From Archegozetes longisetosus (Eukaryota > Arthropoda > Arachnida > Sarcoptiformes > Trhypochthoniidae), in the NCBI GenBank assembly GCA_018873245.2, contig JAEMBT020000005.1, forward strand, positions 2,554,001 to 2,618,000: DNA of 64,000 nt, given 5' to 3'. Below, in pieces: positions 51,441 through 62,653 of the stretch (position 1 is its first letter; the number at the start of each line of letters is the position of its first letter). Position numbers and translations under genes: made by a program. The notes beneath the pieces are model-generated. The model made no database searches. It was given only the letters and a program-made list of their open reading frames with translations, and had not been told where the DNA came from.

Positions 51441-52487
51441 TATTCTATAATTATGAATAATCAGTAACTTCAAAGTCTTCAAATACATTGTATTGAAATC
51501 TAATTTTCAGTTATTGTAATATTTAAAACTCAAAAAGAATGAGACTAAGCCATGAAAAGCTTGGATTAAATATTACTAAAATGTGTTTGAAAAATGAATA
51601 AATAAGTGAAATACACAAAACTGATATTAATAAATAATTTAGTTAGAATAGCTCAACTATATTAATATATAACATATTGCAATTGCAACTTGTACTTCTA
51701 GTCAATTTTTCAACAAAAGTCATTATTTGGTTGACATAAATATGAAAAATATGTGTTGAATGAACTGGATGTTGCGGCACTTTACTAGTTAGTCAACTTA
51801 ATGTTGAAGATTATTATATATAGTAAAAGTTAGTACAATAGTCTATAAATGCCATTATAGCGATCTCTGCATTACAGAAGAGTAAATTGAAAGTGAAAGT
51901 AAGAAATGATTCGATAATTACTCAAAATATGGAATTAATAACAAACAGATTAGTGTTCCTGCGGTTAACCCATTTTGGTTGAGTGGTCAAATGTTGCAAA
52001 GTTACTGCTAACAAATTATCGGTTAATTAGCGTCTTCACAGTCAGAGAGGGAGAAAGTTGAGCACAAATGACACACTTTCAGAATTGTTCCAATTGAATA
52101 GCAGTCAGATACCAATCAAACAACAGTGAAATAGCAGCCAAATAGCAGTCAATCGGCAAATATCAAACACTTGATCTGTGAATGGAGAGAGAGATCACAA
52201 ATGATTATATGGTTAGATTAAAAGCAAACAGATTTGTAAAGTGATGCGTTTAGTTTAGAAGTTAGGCGTTCACACAACACGGCAATAGCCAATCCATACA
52301 TTTGCTTATAGTGGCAAAGTATGTGCCCATCAAACACAACATTAAGTGCTTCACAACCAGCGTCTAACTCATACGAACACGTGAATTGCATACCAAATCT
52401 AACACTCAATCACTTCTCGTACTAATACTTAATCTGATTTGGAACTGAGGAGTTCGATTCTTTTACGATTAGTTTAACTATTCAATC
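51441..52487. other. Region upstream of the H2.0-like gene
   Basis: No gene seen. It presumably carries the promoter and 5' UTR of the homeobox gene. Repeated AATAGCAG(T/C)C words lie at about 52098-52157. I cannot place a transcription start. Confidence 0.5.
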
Positions 52488-55258
52488 ATGATTTCGATTG
52501 AAGATAACTTGACTCTTAATAATTCATACTCTAACAATCTAAAAAGAAAGTTTTCTGTTGAAAACTTATTAGAAACTTCAACTGTCAAAAGACTGAAAAC
52601 TTCCTCTAATAATAACTCTAAAAAATGCCTCAAGTTTGGTGTCGAAAGTTTCATTTTGAAACAAGACAATCATTTTCGATCTAAAACTGCAACAAATTGT
52701 AAGTTAAAAGTATTTTATTCTTTAGCTCATGTCAATTAGGAATGATTTTTAGAGATATTTTTTACTACTTCAATAATTGATTTATTAAAAAGTTAATGAG
52801 ATATTTGAAATGAAGTTTCTTTTCTTAAATTGTTTCTTCTGTTTTATCGACTGAAGCCGATGTGGTTTCTTCTGATTCGCCAAACCCAAGTTCATTGTTA
52901 TCCTCATCCATGAGTCCTTCGCAATCGGATAACTTATTCCCATATACATCTTATATACCTCCATCATACATTTGGACGTCCACTGGATGTGACGGATGCC
53001 TACCAGTAATGACCAAACCTATGATGACTAATGATTCGTGTTTCCATCCAATGATGAATATTAGTAGTGCAACGTATGCACAACATGCACAACAAATGAT
53101 GGCACATATTAGTGGATTTTCTAATAAAAGTAAGTAAATCTAATTAGTTATAGATACTAACTTTCAAATTTTCAAAAATTGATCTGATTTGCATTTGATT
53201 TGAGCATTTTTTGATAACCAATTGTGAAAATATCTATGACTTTAGTCAGCTCGAAACCGCTAAATGTACAAAACTTGGGGATAATTACTTCGATGATTAT
53301 CGCAAAATTTATGCTAAGCTTCGACAATGATTTGAGTATAAAATGAAAATTTGACATAAAAATGTGAACAAAACCATCCGAAAAGTCAACAGTTTTACCG
53401 AAAATCAAACACTTTAGAGAGTATTTTTTAGTAGCGCAGTCAATTGGTTAACACATCATGACATGATTATGCATATAAAACACAGATTTGAGTCGAGTAA
53501 AAGTTTGCTTAAGTAATCAAATGTCAAAATTCATTAATTTAATATACAGAAAATGTATGTGTGATTGTTAGAGATAAGTGCTTCGGAGCAAGTGCTGCAG
53601 TCAATAGATAGGGCTTTAGTATTATTAGGCGCAAAGCGTACATAATTGCTTCTAACTGCTCATTACGGATCATTTACGAGACTCAATAAGAAACTATTTT
53701 GAATCACAAACACAAAGAAAATATAGCCTCAAATAACCATTTGAATGACATATCACACTTCTATAAAATATTTGATTTTCTGGTGACTCATTATGACATT
53801 ATTTTCATTCTAGATGTTTCAGATGCGATATATACTACTAGTAACTCAAATATAAGTTTACTGCAACACACTTACAATAGTCATTACGCCCCATCCAATG
53901 TCAGAAATGCTGATCAATCCACAAATCACGCGGCAAAGAGAAAGAAGTCCTGGTCCAGAGCCGTATTCTCTAACCTTCAGAGAAAAGGTCTCGAAAAACG
54001 GTTTTCGATTCAGAAATATATAACTAAGCCTGACAGACGTCAATTGGCTGCAACTCTAGGCCTCACTGACTCCCAAGTCAAAGTCTGGTTTCAGGTCAGA
54101 TATAAAAACTAATATTGATTTTATAGCTGTAATTTTTAGAAATTTACTCGAGCTTAACATTCAATACAAACTAATATCAATTAGAGTTCTGTGTTTTGAG
54201 CTCTATACTATTGTTTATCAATTAAAAAGTACTTCAAATTTTATAGTGTGATATAGGATTCAGATACACATAAACGCATATTTATTTTCTTATCCATTGA
54301 AAGCTTTGAAAGTTTTTGAATTAAAAATTCAATACTTTAATTGTGGAAAGGGATATAACAGTAAATCCTAATTGAAATTGATATGATCATAAAAATATTT
54401 ATGGTCTTGATTGTTGATTATTAAAATTGAAAAACGTAGGCTTGAAAATTGAACCTATGGCTTCAATACATAGATTTTGCAGAGAATAAGTGTAACTAAA
54501 GATTAAAAAATTATTTTAAGCTAATTATTTGAAAAATGAGGGTCCACGCAATCTAATTGAAATTTCTATAAAAATATTATCTTTCTAAATTTGAAACATA
54601 ATAGTATTACTGAGCATTAAGCTATCTATTTCTCATGAACGCAGATTATCAATTGATTTGAGTGATGAAAACATACACAATAGTATCAAATTATACAGCA
54701 TCATAACTATAAGCAGACTTCATTGTTTTGCAGTCAGTGCCATCAAAATAGAGTAAAATATCATTTCTTGCAAAGTTTCAAAATATTTTGATATTTAAGG
54801 ACATCATTTTACCAAAGAAGTTACTCGAATTGAACTAATGTTAAGCAATATAAAATACTAAATTTTCAAGAACTGTAACTTGAACTACAAAGTATTGTTT
54901 GTGGGCGTCATTCATTACAATAAAGTTAGAGAAGACTACCAAAAGCTATCCAAATTCGCTTTTGATCGATAGATAGGACTTTAGTGTAGGACTGAGTCTA
55001 TATTGTTAAAAGCCGTGCTCACTATTTCAATACCTTATAAAAGTTGAAAATTTTTACTAATCTGTTGATTAGAAACGAATTTATAGCGAAAACTTGATTA
55101 GAAGTGAGTTTATAACTAAAACTTGATATAATTAACAGAATCGTCGGATGAAATGGCGTCACTCTAAGGAGTACAAAGAAGATTTATCCAAAACCACAAA
55201 TAAGGAACAACATTCTCATTGCCCATCGAATAAGTCTGAGGAAGTAAATGAGAGTTAA
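52488..55258 (+). CDS. H2.0: H2.0/HLX-type homeodomain transcription factor
   Basis: Coding exons 52488-52698, 52857-53129, 53814-54094 and 55139-55258 join in phase with GT-AG ends to give 294 residues. Near the N-terminus are two eh1-like motifs, FSVENLLE (about 22-29) and FGVESFIL (about 50-57), which in this family bind the Groucho corepressor. A Ser/Pro-rich and then aromatic/Met-rich middle follows. The homeodomain (about 203-262) starts KRKKSWSRAVFSNLQRKGLE, has QKYITKPDRRQLAATLGLTD, then VKVWFQ, an intron, NRRMKWRHSKE. SWSRAVFSNLQRKGLEKRF and ITKPDRRQLAATLGLTD match H2.0/HLX better than DBX, the nearest relative. Gln at homeodomain position 50. In flies H2.0 marks visceral muscle; in vertebrates HLX acts in gut and blood. 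The C-terminal tail is only about 30 residues. Confidence 0.9.
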
Positions 55259-55263
55259 TTGAA

Positions 55264-55269
55264 AATAAA
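55264..55269 (+). terminator. AATAAA just after the H2.0-like stop codon
   Basis: A canonical polyadenylation hexamer starts six bases after the TAA at 55256-55258. If used, the 3' UTR would be extremely short. A longer UTR with later AT-rich signals is equally possible. Confidence 0.25.
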
Positions 55270-56007
55270 TAATTGTAAAATTGGTAACTCTTCATTGCAT
55301 ATAAATGAGTTTAAAGTTTGAACAGTTTGATAGCAAACGTAAATTAATGATTTAAACTGTAGAAACATATTTACATATTCTATAATTCATATTTATGAGC
55401 CTATTGTACGAATAACTGAGAATCAATTGAAATCATGGATAGATTACACAATGTTTTGGTAAAGAAAATTCATTTATCTCTTATGACATCTCAATTACTA
55501 GAAGTCATGCCGTTCTGACTAAATAATAAATAGCTTTTTCTTTCTTAAACAGTTATTGTCTGAGCAAAACAGACTTATTATTAATTAATTATTATTTTTA
55601 TGATCTAGTTTTGCAAAGTGAATAATAAAAAGCTATCTTGAAAAGATACACAAGACGTGAATAAAGTTTATGATCATTATTGGTCAACATAAGCATAGTT
55701 GAAATAAACAGTTTTAAAATTGTTTATAAAGCTCTGTTAAATCGAGTCGACAAAATTTAGTAGAAAAGTAAGTAATAAACATAGCAAACAAGATAAATAG
55801 ATCTTAAGTTGACAGTTTCAATCGAGTGTTTAATTTTCATAGCTATGGCCTTTAGCTAATTGGCTTTCAATACTGTAAATACTATATTATGCTATCCCCT
55901 AATGGGGTCCTCGATCAGATTGCCATCTTAAAACTTTTCACATATTATACAAACATAAGTTATTTCACTTAATTATTTACGTATTTCGCTCAAGTCAGAA
56001 ACAGTTA

Positions 56008-56083
56008 GTCGGGTCAGTGCTATAAAGTACTATTTTTAATTGAAGTAACATTACAGACGGCACTTTATAGTACTCATCCGACA
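56008..56083. mobile_element. Mini inverted-repeat element, copy C
   Basis: About 75 bp. The arms extend further than in the other copies: GTCGGGTCAGTGCTATAAAG on the left, and on the right CACTTTATAGTACTCATCCGAC. Confidence 0.55.
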
Positions 56084-56720
56084 AGTTTTTTCCGACAAAA
56101 AACTCTATATTTTTTGCAAGACTTAACGATTAATTTAGTGATTTCAGTGTAAACTTTACCCGAATGTTAGCTTTTTGATTGTTTTGTTCAATATTATTAT
56201 AACTTATAAAGTTTTGATAAACAATTAACGAATGCCGTTATGCTGAAGACTGAATTATGCAAGAGTTAGGCTGTTTTTATAATAAAGAAAGTATTTAACT
56301 TTATTACTCTATATTTTCGTTTCTAAATAAGTTGAAGCGTAAACTATTCGCATCTGTATTGAGCTGAGAATACTTGTAGAGTGTCTTATGGAGAGCTTAT
56401 ATTTTGTCAGCAGTCAGTGATAAGTGTAAATTACAGTAGAATGACGTTAAAATTGGGAGCGCATCAAGACTCGAGGAAACACTTACATAAATTACTGCGA
56501 TATATTGCAGGCACAATCACCAGAGGTTTATATAAGCAATAATGATAACATTTGGTTTGTTCACTTGAAATTTGACAAATAAGCATCACCAGTCAAATCG
56601 TCATAAAGAGAACGAGAAATTCAGCGTTCCTTTAAATAGTCTAATAAGCTGAGAATCAGCTCATCCACTATTCCTCTACTCAGTCTCATCTCTCAGTCTC
56701 GTCTCTCACGACCATCTCTC

Positions 56721-56772
56721 AGTCCTATCTCTCATTCTAATAACACTACAGATACCACTTTATAGCACTGAT
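56721..56772. mobile_element. Mini inverted-repeat element, copy D, left end missing
   Basis: Begins at the AGTCCTATCT of the left arm, shares the CTACAGATA-like inner sequence of copy C, and keeps the full right arm CCACTTTATAGCACTGA. The outer left arm is not recognisable. Confidence 0.45.
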
Positions 56773-57843
56773 GCCACCAATTCTAGCTCTAACTTAAATA
56801 CATTTGAATCGATGCAACAATATTTATTGCCTTAAGAGCCTCGTATTAGCACAAGAAATCTTGATATAAATATTTGCCGAATTTATTTTAATTGAGACAA
56901 GACTTAGACAAAGATTGTACTGCCGTTTCTCTGACTTATGAGGAGTGGGAAAATAAGTTACTATTAGTTGAGTTAGTTCTAAACTTTTCGTACACATTGT
57001 AAACTATCGTCAGTTTGGCATCAATGAGAAAGAATGGAAGATCAAATGGTTTGATTATCATCTGGTATATGTCACTAAGCAAAATAGCACCTTCATTAGC
57101 ATGAAGTTTGCTATAATAATAATAATAAACGCTCAAAGTTTAGCATAGAGTGAGAGCAACATAGAGTGCAAAATAGAGAGCGAAACACAGCTGCAAACTA
57201 TACGTTCTCTAGTGCCAGTCTAAGCTTACTAACTCTAAAGTAACAATTAGATCAATCCGATCGTGTTTTCTTCCACCAAATTCTCACTAAAATAAACAAC
57301 TAATCTTTTTGGGCTTACATTTCAGGGCATATTTCACTTGACCGTTCACTTGTAGGCGAAGGCAATCCATTTTTATTAGCTTAGAGCGGATCGTATTTCT
57401 AAATTACACCAGTCTCTAAACCAATTGCTAATAAAACTATTATCAAATGACTACTTGTCAGTTATTTTATTCATTTTTCAGCCATTACTCAGTTTGCAGT
57501 TTTTAAGCATTCACTTAAATATTAGTTTGGCTTTAGTACTATTTATTATTTTTATTATCATTGTAATCAATTCATAGGAATAGGTAAACAGACACTAGAT
57601 ATCCTTCAACTATAACTGCTAAGAAAACATGAGGCAGATGCACACATTCACATCCTATCAAATGAGTACTCATTATGTAACTAAGTTTATCCTAAAATCA
57701 CTTTTCGATTATTACATTCTAATTTCAAATAGTTTAAACTTTCTAAATAAAGATAGCATCAACTTTATCAGCCAAATTAGCTCGTCCTATAGATTGTTTC
57801 AATAATAAACAATTGATTCATTTCTGTCAAATAATTCAGTTTA

Positions 57844-57870
57844 CAGTCCGACCCCGATTACGGCAACTCG
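57844..57870. mobile_element. Possible Tigger/pogo-like terminal sequence
   Basis: TA followed by CAGTCCGACCCCGATTACGG resembles the ends of many pogo/Tigger-type DNA transposons, which duplicate TA. I do not find a matching inverted end nearby, so it is at best a stranded terminus. Confidence 0.25.
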
Positions 57871-57975
57871 TCAGTGCATTCAAAGTTTCATATAATTTGA
57901 ATGCGAGAAAAACTTTCCTCTCAGTTCATGAAAATATTTTGAATCAAATTAGACTAAGTATGTTATGAATAAAGA

Positions 57976-58050
57976 CAGGGGTTCTCAAGTTCAGTCTCGA
58001 GGCCCAAACCAATACGGTCCGCGGAGGGGTCTCAGGTGAAAGAACAATTC
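57976..58050. mobile_element. Possible hAT-like terminal sequence
   Basis: CAGGGGTTCTCAAG followed by a GC-rich stretch containing GGTCCGCGGAGGGG is like the ends of many hAT-derived non-autonomous elements. A partial inverse match (CTTGAGAAC) lies at 58214-58222, but no 8-bp target duplication is evident. Confidence 0.3.
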
Positions 58051-58430
58051 TAAAAATATAAGGGAACCGGCCTAAAACTATTTTCATATTTTCATTCGAA
58101 GTCACACCAGAAGCTTATTCGTGATTAGAATCTTACATCTTTAAGCGATGACTTTCAAGTTGCTCAATTTTAAAGTAGGAGTTTTCGATTCAATATTTTC
58201 AAAGAATTAATGCTTGAGAACGGAAGGTACTAAAAGCTTCAGGTTTTTACTAAAATCACTACAAATTGTTTTTCATGGAACTTTTAGAATATCTTTTGAC
58301 AAAATTTAAGGAGAAATTTTGTCCTGTTGGCCTTTCAGATTTGTCTCATGCCTCTGTTCTTTCTACCTGTATGCACAAGTCTACAGCATTCAAATAAATA
58401 TTGATGACGTTGATTATATATTTGAACTTT

Positions 58431-58624
58431 AAAATCTCAATATCATGTATTAGTTGTGTAAATTAGTAGGCAATTTAAAAAGGATTTTAAGTTCTTAATA
58501 TAATTTCAATTCAGATTCAACAAAACTGAAATATTGCAAAATAATCGAAAGTTATTAGAAATTTCAAATCCTTTTTGAATTTACTCTAATTTGCATAACT
58601 AGCACGTGATATCGCAGCTCAAAA
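58431..58624. mobile_element. Palindromic MITE-like element, about 194 bp
   Basis: The left half read forward and the right half read as inverse complement align nearly end to end. For example ATATCATGTATTAGTTGTG matches ATATCACGTGCTAGTTATG, and AATTTAAAAAGGATTT matches AATTCAAAAAGGATTT. Pairing weakens towards the centre near 58528. No coding capacity. The divergence between arms suggests an old insertion. Confidence 0.6.
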
Positions 58625-59179
58625 GGCCTATACATAATTGATATAATTTAAGTCACCTCTATAAACTTATACATAAGATAGAAAGAAACAACAATTTGAG
58701 ACAAGTTCCGGTCTTTCTTTATGTTAGCCTGCGTCACGACAGCTATCACAAAACAGCTATTAGTTTATCGTGAGATATGAGCAAAGTATATTTTCGATAG
58801 CTATCCATACGTGGGTAACATTATTAAAGTAATTTTTGAAAATTTATTCATTTATGATCTCTAGAATATTGTTTTCGTTTAACAATTTTCTGCGTTAAAG
58901 TTTCATCATTGGATTTTGTTGTGGAATGATTTACGAAAAATCTTATAAAGTTTAAACGCAATTTTTCAATACTTCAAATCCAGAGATTTTTAATGCGTCG
59001 CTCAGAAATCAAAATTCAAATCATAATGGTAACCATATATTTTTTGGACTCTCTACCATTAGAAAGATCTTCAAAATATCAGTAACTTAAGGCATGTTAT
59101 AATAGGAAACTAGAATAACTCTTTCACAAATCAATGATTAATGGATCACTATTTTTCCTGCAATATACTGACTTTTGTT
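58625..59179. other. Spacer between two inverted-repeat elements
   Basis: AT-rich sequence with no gene, tandem repeat or recognisable element. Confidence 0.5.
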
Positions 59180-59836
59180 TGGTATTAGTTTCGCAGAGGT
59201 TAGTTTGGCAAAATGGGATTTTATACAGTCAGTTTAGCCGAAACAGGTTAAAATCAATTTATAACATGCCTAGACCTTAGGGTTTGTGAGTTCATTCATA
59301 CTTATCAAAGTAAAATCGAAAATTTTATAGTAATCATCAGATTTAGACAAAAGCCTAAACACCAAGAGTCAACAGAAAATAACAAGACTAAAAACATTTG
59401 GTTAAATATTAGATTTTCTTGATTGATTTCCATTAATGTTTGGGCTCAATCTTGAAATTTTAAAAAATATAACTTTTAACTCATTAGTAGAGTTATAAAA
59501 ATATTTAACCAAAAATAATAACTTTTGAATAGTTGAATAAGATTTTTAGATTTTATATTTACTAATTTGGCTTAACAACTTCTATTTACAGTGTATTGTT
59601 TCAAAAAATTTCGGAATCTGTTACATCAATAATGAAATATTTTTTACTTAGAACATGAAGTGTGTACTCGAAACTTATTTCTAGAACTCGAGCTCTTAGT
59701 AATAACTTTGAAAAATAGAGAGGTTTTCTAAAATCTAAACTGAGAATAGGAAAACAGAGAAATTAAACTCGTCGGCTAAACTGACTTGTTAAAATTTCAT
59801 TCTGCAAAACTGACTTTTGCGGAGCTGACTCCCATG
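59180..59836. mobile_element. Element with about 68-bp terminal inverted repeats
   Basis: The left arm (59180-59247) and the inverse complement of the right arm (59769-59836) align along their length, with shared words such as AGTCAGTTTAGCCGA. Within each arm the unit (A/G)TTAGTTT-GC is repeated about three times. The 520-base interior is AT-rich and has no transposase that I can see. Likely a non-autonomous DNA transposon. Confidence 0.5.
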
Positions 59837-61296
59837 GTCTTTTATTAGTTTACATAGATGATTTTGAGAACAACTTTTGTAATAAATGAGTTAATGTGAT
59901 TAAGTAATAAACAATGGATATTAGGAGTAAAATGAGGATAACTCTAGTCGACTGAAGATTAGACATTCGTAAGTAAAAATTGATATATTCACATAAAATC
60001 ACTTAGTACATTTGGTGATCTGGTGTCAATTCAAAACATTCGTATTTCTACTTAAAATTGCATGCGATTACCAACAAATTTCAATAACGAAAAATCACTA
60101 ACAATCTAAACAACAACTGTTTCATCTTACACTTCTAATATTTTAGTCTTTTATCACACATATTTGACCCGTAAGATTGACACAAATTTTGCTTGATTCA
60201 AACCTTATTGTAACAATACTAATTTCTCAGTTCTTCGCAAGTTTTGTATCATATATAAAGTACTTTAGGATCATAACAAATCCTTTAACAAAGAAACATT
60301 TCTAGTCTTATGCGCCTATTCTGCAAAAGACTCGGACTTGAAACTTTACCAAGGATCGGGTGTATAAAATTTTACAACACAATGTGCATTACAAAGTATG
60401 AATCGTTACGAAGATTGGACAAAATGTTTTCAATATCAGTACTGCAAGCAGGACTATGTGCTTTATTGAATTCGAGAAAAATCTTTTAACATGACTTAGT
60501 AGACAACTATTGGAATGTAATCTAGATGAATTGGTTTGTATAATTATATTACTACAGAAATCTGATGGAGTGGAGCTAACTCACACTAAACAGTAATTTT
60601 TATTCAAGATAAAATTTTTCTATTTTCACGAATAACATTAGTAGTTTATTTTAAAACTGCAGAAATACTTCGATATATAATTAATACGGTTCCAATGTGT
60701 AAAACATATTCAATCATCAGTATGATCGATGGAAAGTTTAGGCGAATGTGGTATAGAATATTAATATAGAACGCACTTATGGTTTAGAAATAACGTTTAT
60801 TCTTTTTAGTAATTTGCTACTCGCACTTTCTGAATTACCCCTTTTTGCGTATGTCCCTTTAGTACTAAACTGGTTTTTACACCTTTTATTCTTTCGTACT
60901 TTTGTTGCCCTATTGTTCAGACATGTAATCATTTACTCCACACTTATTGTAAACCTTTAATTGTGTCTATTAATAAATAACTTTTAATGAACCTCGTCCA
61001 CCCTAAACTTATTTTTGCGTTTTTAATTTAACGCATGTGTTGGACGATTCCCTGTAAAAATACGTACATCCAAGAACCTCCATTACAAACATTAGAATTG
61101 TCAAACTTTCACTTGAAAGTGATCAAGATTCAGTTGTAATACGTTGACTTATTTATTCATGAGAACTCTATATAAGTTCAAAACTCGTAATATAAGTCAA
61201 TACTTCTACTAGTAACTAAAAGGAGGGAATAAAAGAAAAACGACTATATAAAGATATGTCTTTGTAAAAAGATGGGAAAGTAGACCCCGCACTTAA
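59837..61296. other. Gene-free AT-rich stretch
   Basis: I see no exon, repeat array or element in this 1.46-kb interval. It ends at the mariner relic. Confidence 0.5.
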
Positions 61297-61636
61297 GCCG
61301 ACGAACTTCATGAGGAGAGACTTAAAGAGCTTCTACGTGAAGACCATAACTGAGGTACTTTCGAATTTGCCGAAAGATTAGGTATTAGTTATTGGGCCAT
61401 AAGAAAGCTTCTGAAAGAAATCGAAGAGAAAAAATTAGGAACCAGACGGGTACCACATCAGCTGACCCTCGTTCAAAAAGTCACGCGTAGGTATTTGTAC
61501 TGAACGTCTTGAAAGACACAGTAGTGACCATTGGGTGCTAGATAGAATTATAGCCATTGACGAGATATGGTTCAAATACTTCGATCCTAAGACTTATTGA
61601 ACATCTTGCCAATATAGCTTCCCTGGAGAACCACCG
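61297..61636 (+). pseudogene. Mariner-family transposase relic
   Basis: Mariner elements are cut-and-paste DNA transposons. The plus strand reads DELHEERLKELLREDHN, then FEFAERLGISYWAIRKLLKE and RRVPHQLTLVQK, which is the helix-turn-helix and linker of a mariner transposase. In another frame it continues CTERLERHSSDHWVLDRI and IAIDEIWFKYFDPKTY, the start of the catalytic domain with the first catalytic Asp. There is a stop after the first helix (TGA after DHN), a frame change between the QK and CTER segments, and a stop after PKTY. Nothing beyond about 61636 matches, so the D,D(34)D core is missing. It cannot encode an active enzyme. I did not find its terminal repeats. Confidence 0.7.
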
Positions 61637-62653
61637 TAAGAATATTTATTTGAAAAATCATAATTTGAAATAATGCTAGCGCTCGTAATTTGCATCCTAG
61701 GTCTAAAAAAGTAAGAGCAACAATACGAACTTGAAACTAGATGATAACAGTGGTCTTTCATAAAAATCGGGTGTTGTGTTACAGAATTTTATGAAAACTA
61801 GAGTAGTTGATTAGTCTTCAATAGACTACATTAGACTAAGAGATGGTCCTTCAATAGAAACCTTGTTATAAACTCATCAAATTTATCTTGAATTTGGTCA
61901 ACCACAGAAATGTAAATTCTTTCCAATTCTTCTTGAGTCATTTCATCTCATAACATTTGGATCAACTCTAGCCTTTTTTAATCTCGCTAGCCTTTGATAT
62001 TGCATCAATTGTTTTATGTAATTGCTTCAACTTGTGTTTGACATTTAATTAAAGAATTACTGCACCAATTATCAATTATGACTATGATAAATATGAATTT
62101 CTAAATAAACATGTCTTTGCATCTTTATGGTCTTTAGACTTTTGATGTGTGGTGCCAGTGGTTATAGTAAGACGAATTTATTAATGAATCTGATCTACAC
62201 TTACTTCTACTACATATATATATATATACCATGGGAGACAGAACTAAATGGTGTACTGGAAAAATTTAATAGAAAATAAACTTTATGTCAGAATTTGATA
62301 GCAAATTTACCAACATATTCTGAAAGGCTTTAGAATTTTACCAAATTATGGATTTTTAAAATGACAACTTTTTATGGGATAATTTGCCAATTAAATAAAT
62401 TAGTGTATTGTTTATGGTAAATGTTAAGGGCTTTACTCTAATACTGATACAACCTTATTAGCTTCTAAATTCTTATATAGCTCTTCTGGGTTGTCAGCGT
62501 CTGTATTTGTGCCTCTAGCTGTTTTTCTTTAGGTGTTGCCTTGATTGAGATGTTAAAGAGCCCTTTAAAGTTTGGCCAAAGAGGAGTACAGAATCGCTGG
62601 CAAGACTATAGAACACTGGATACAATGTATTCCGGAGGACCTAGGAACGTGAG
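61637..62653. other. Gene-free stretch between mariner relic and foldback element
   Basis: Contains a short (TA)n at about 62215-62229. A 25-codon frame near 62571-62650 (AKEEYRIAGKTIEHWIQ) might be another transposase scrap, but I cannot assign it. Confidence 0.4.

Larger units (their letters stand above)
55270..57840. other. Gene-free stretch downstream of the H2.0-like gene
   Basis: No host gene seen. It contains two members of the mini inverted-repeat family (56008-56083 and 56721-56772). Open frames are short and unremarkable. Confidence 0.6.

Noticed and set aside
53928-55175. DBX as the identity of the homeobox gene
   Set aside because: DBX homeodomains share SRAVFS and RKGLE, but ITKPDRRQLAATLGLTD and WRHSKE fit H2.0/HLX better. 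A tree would settle it.
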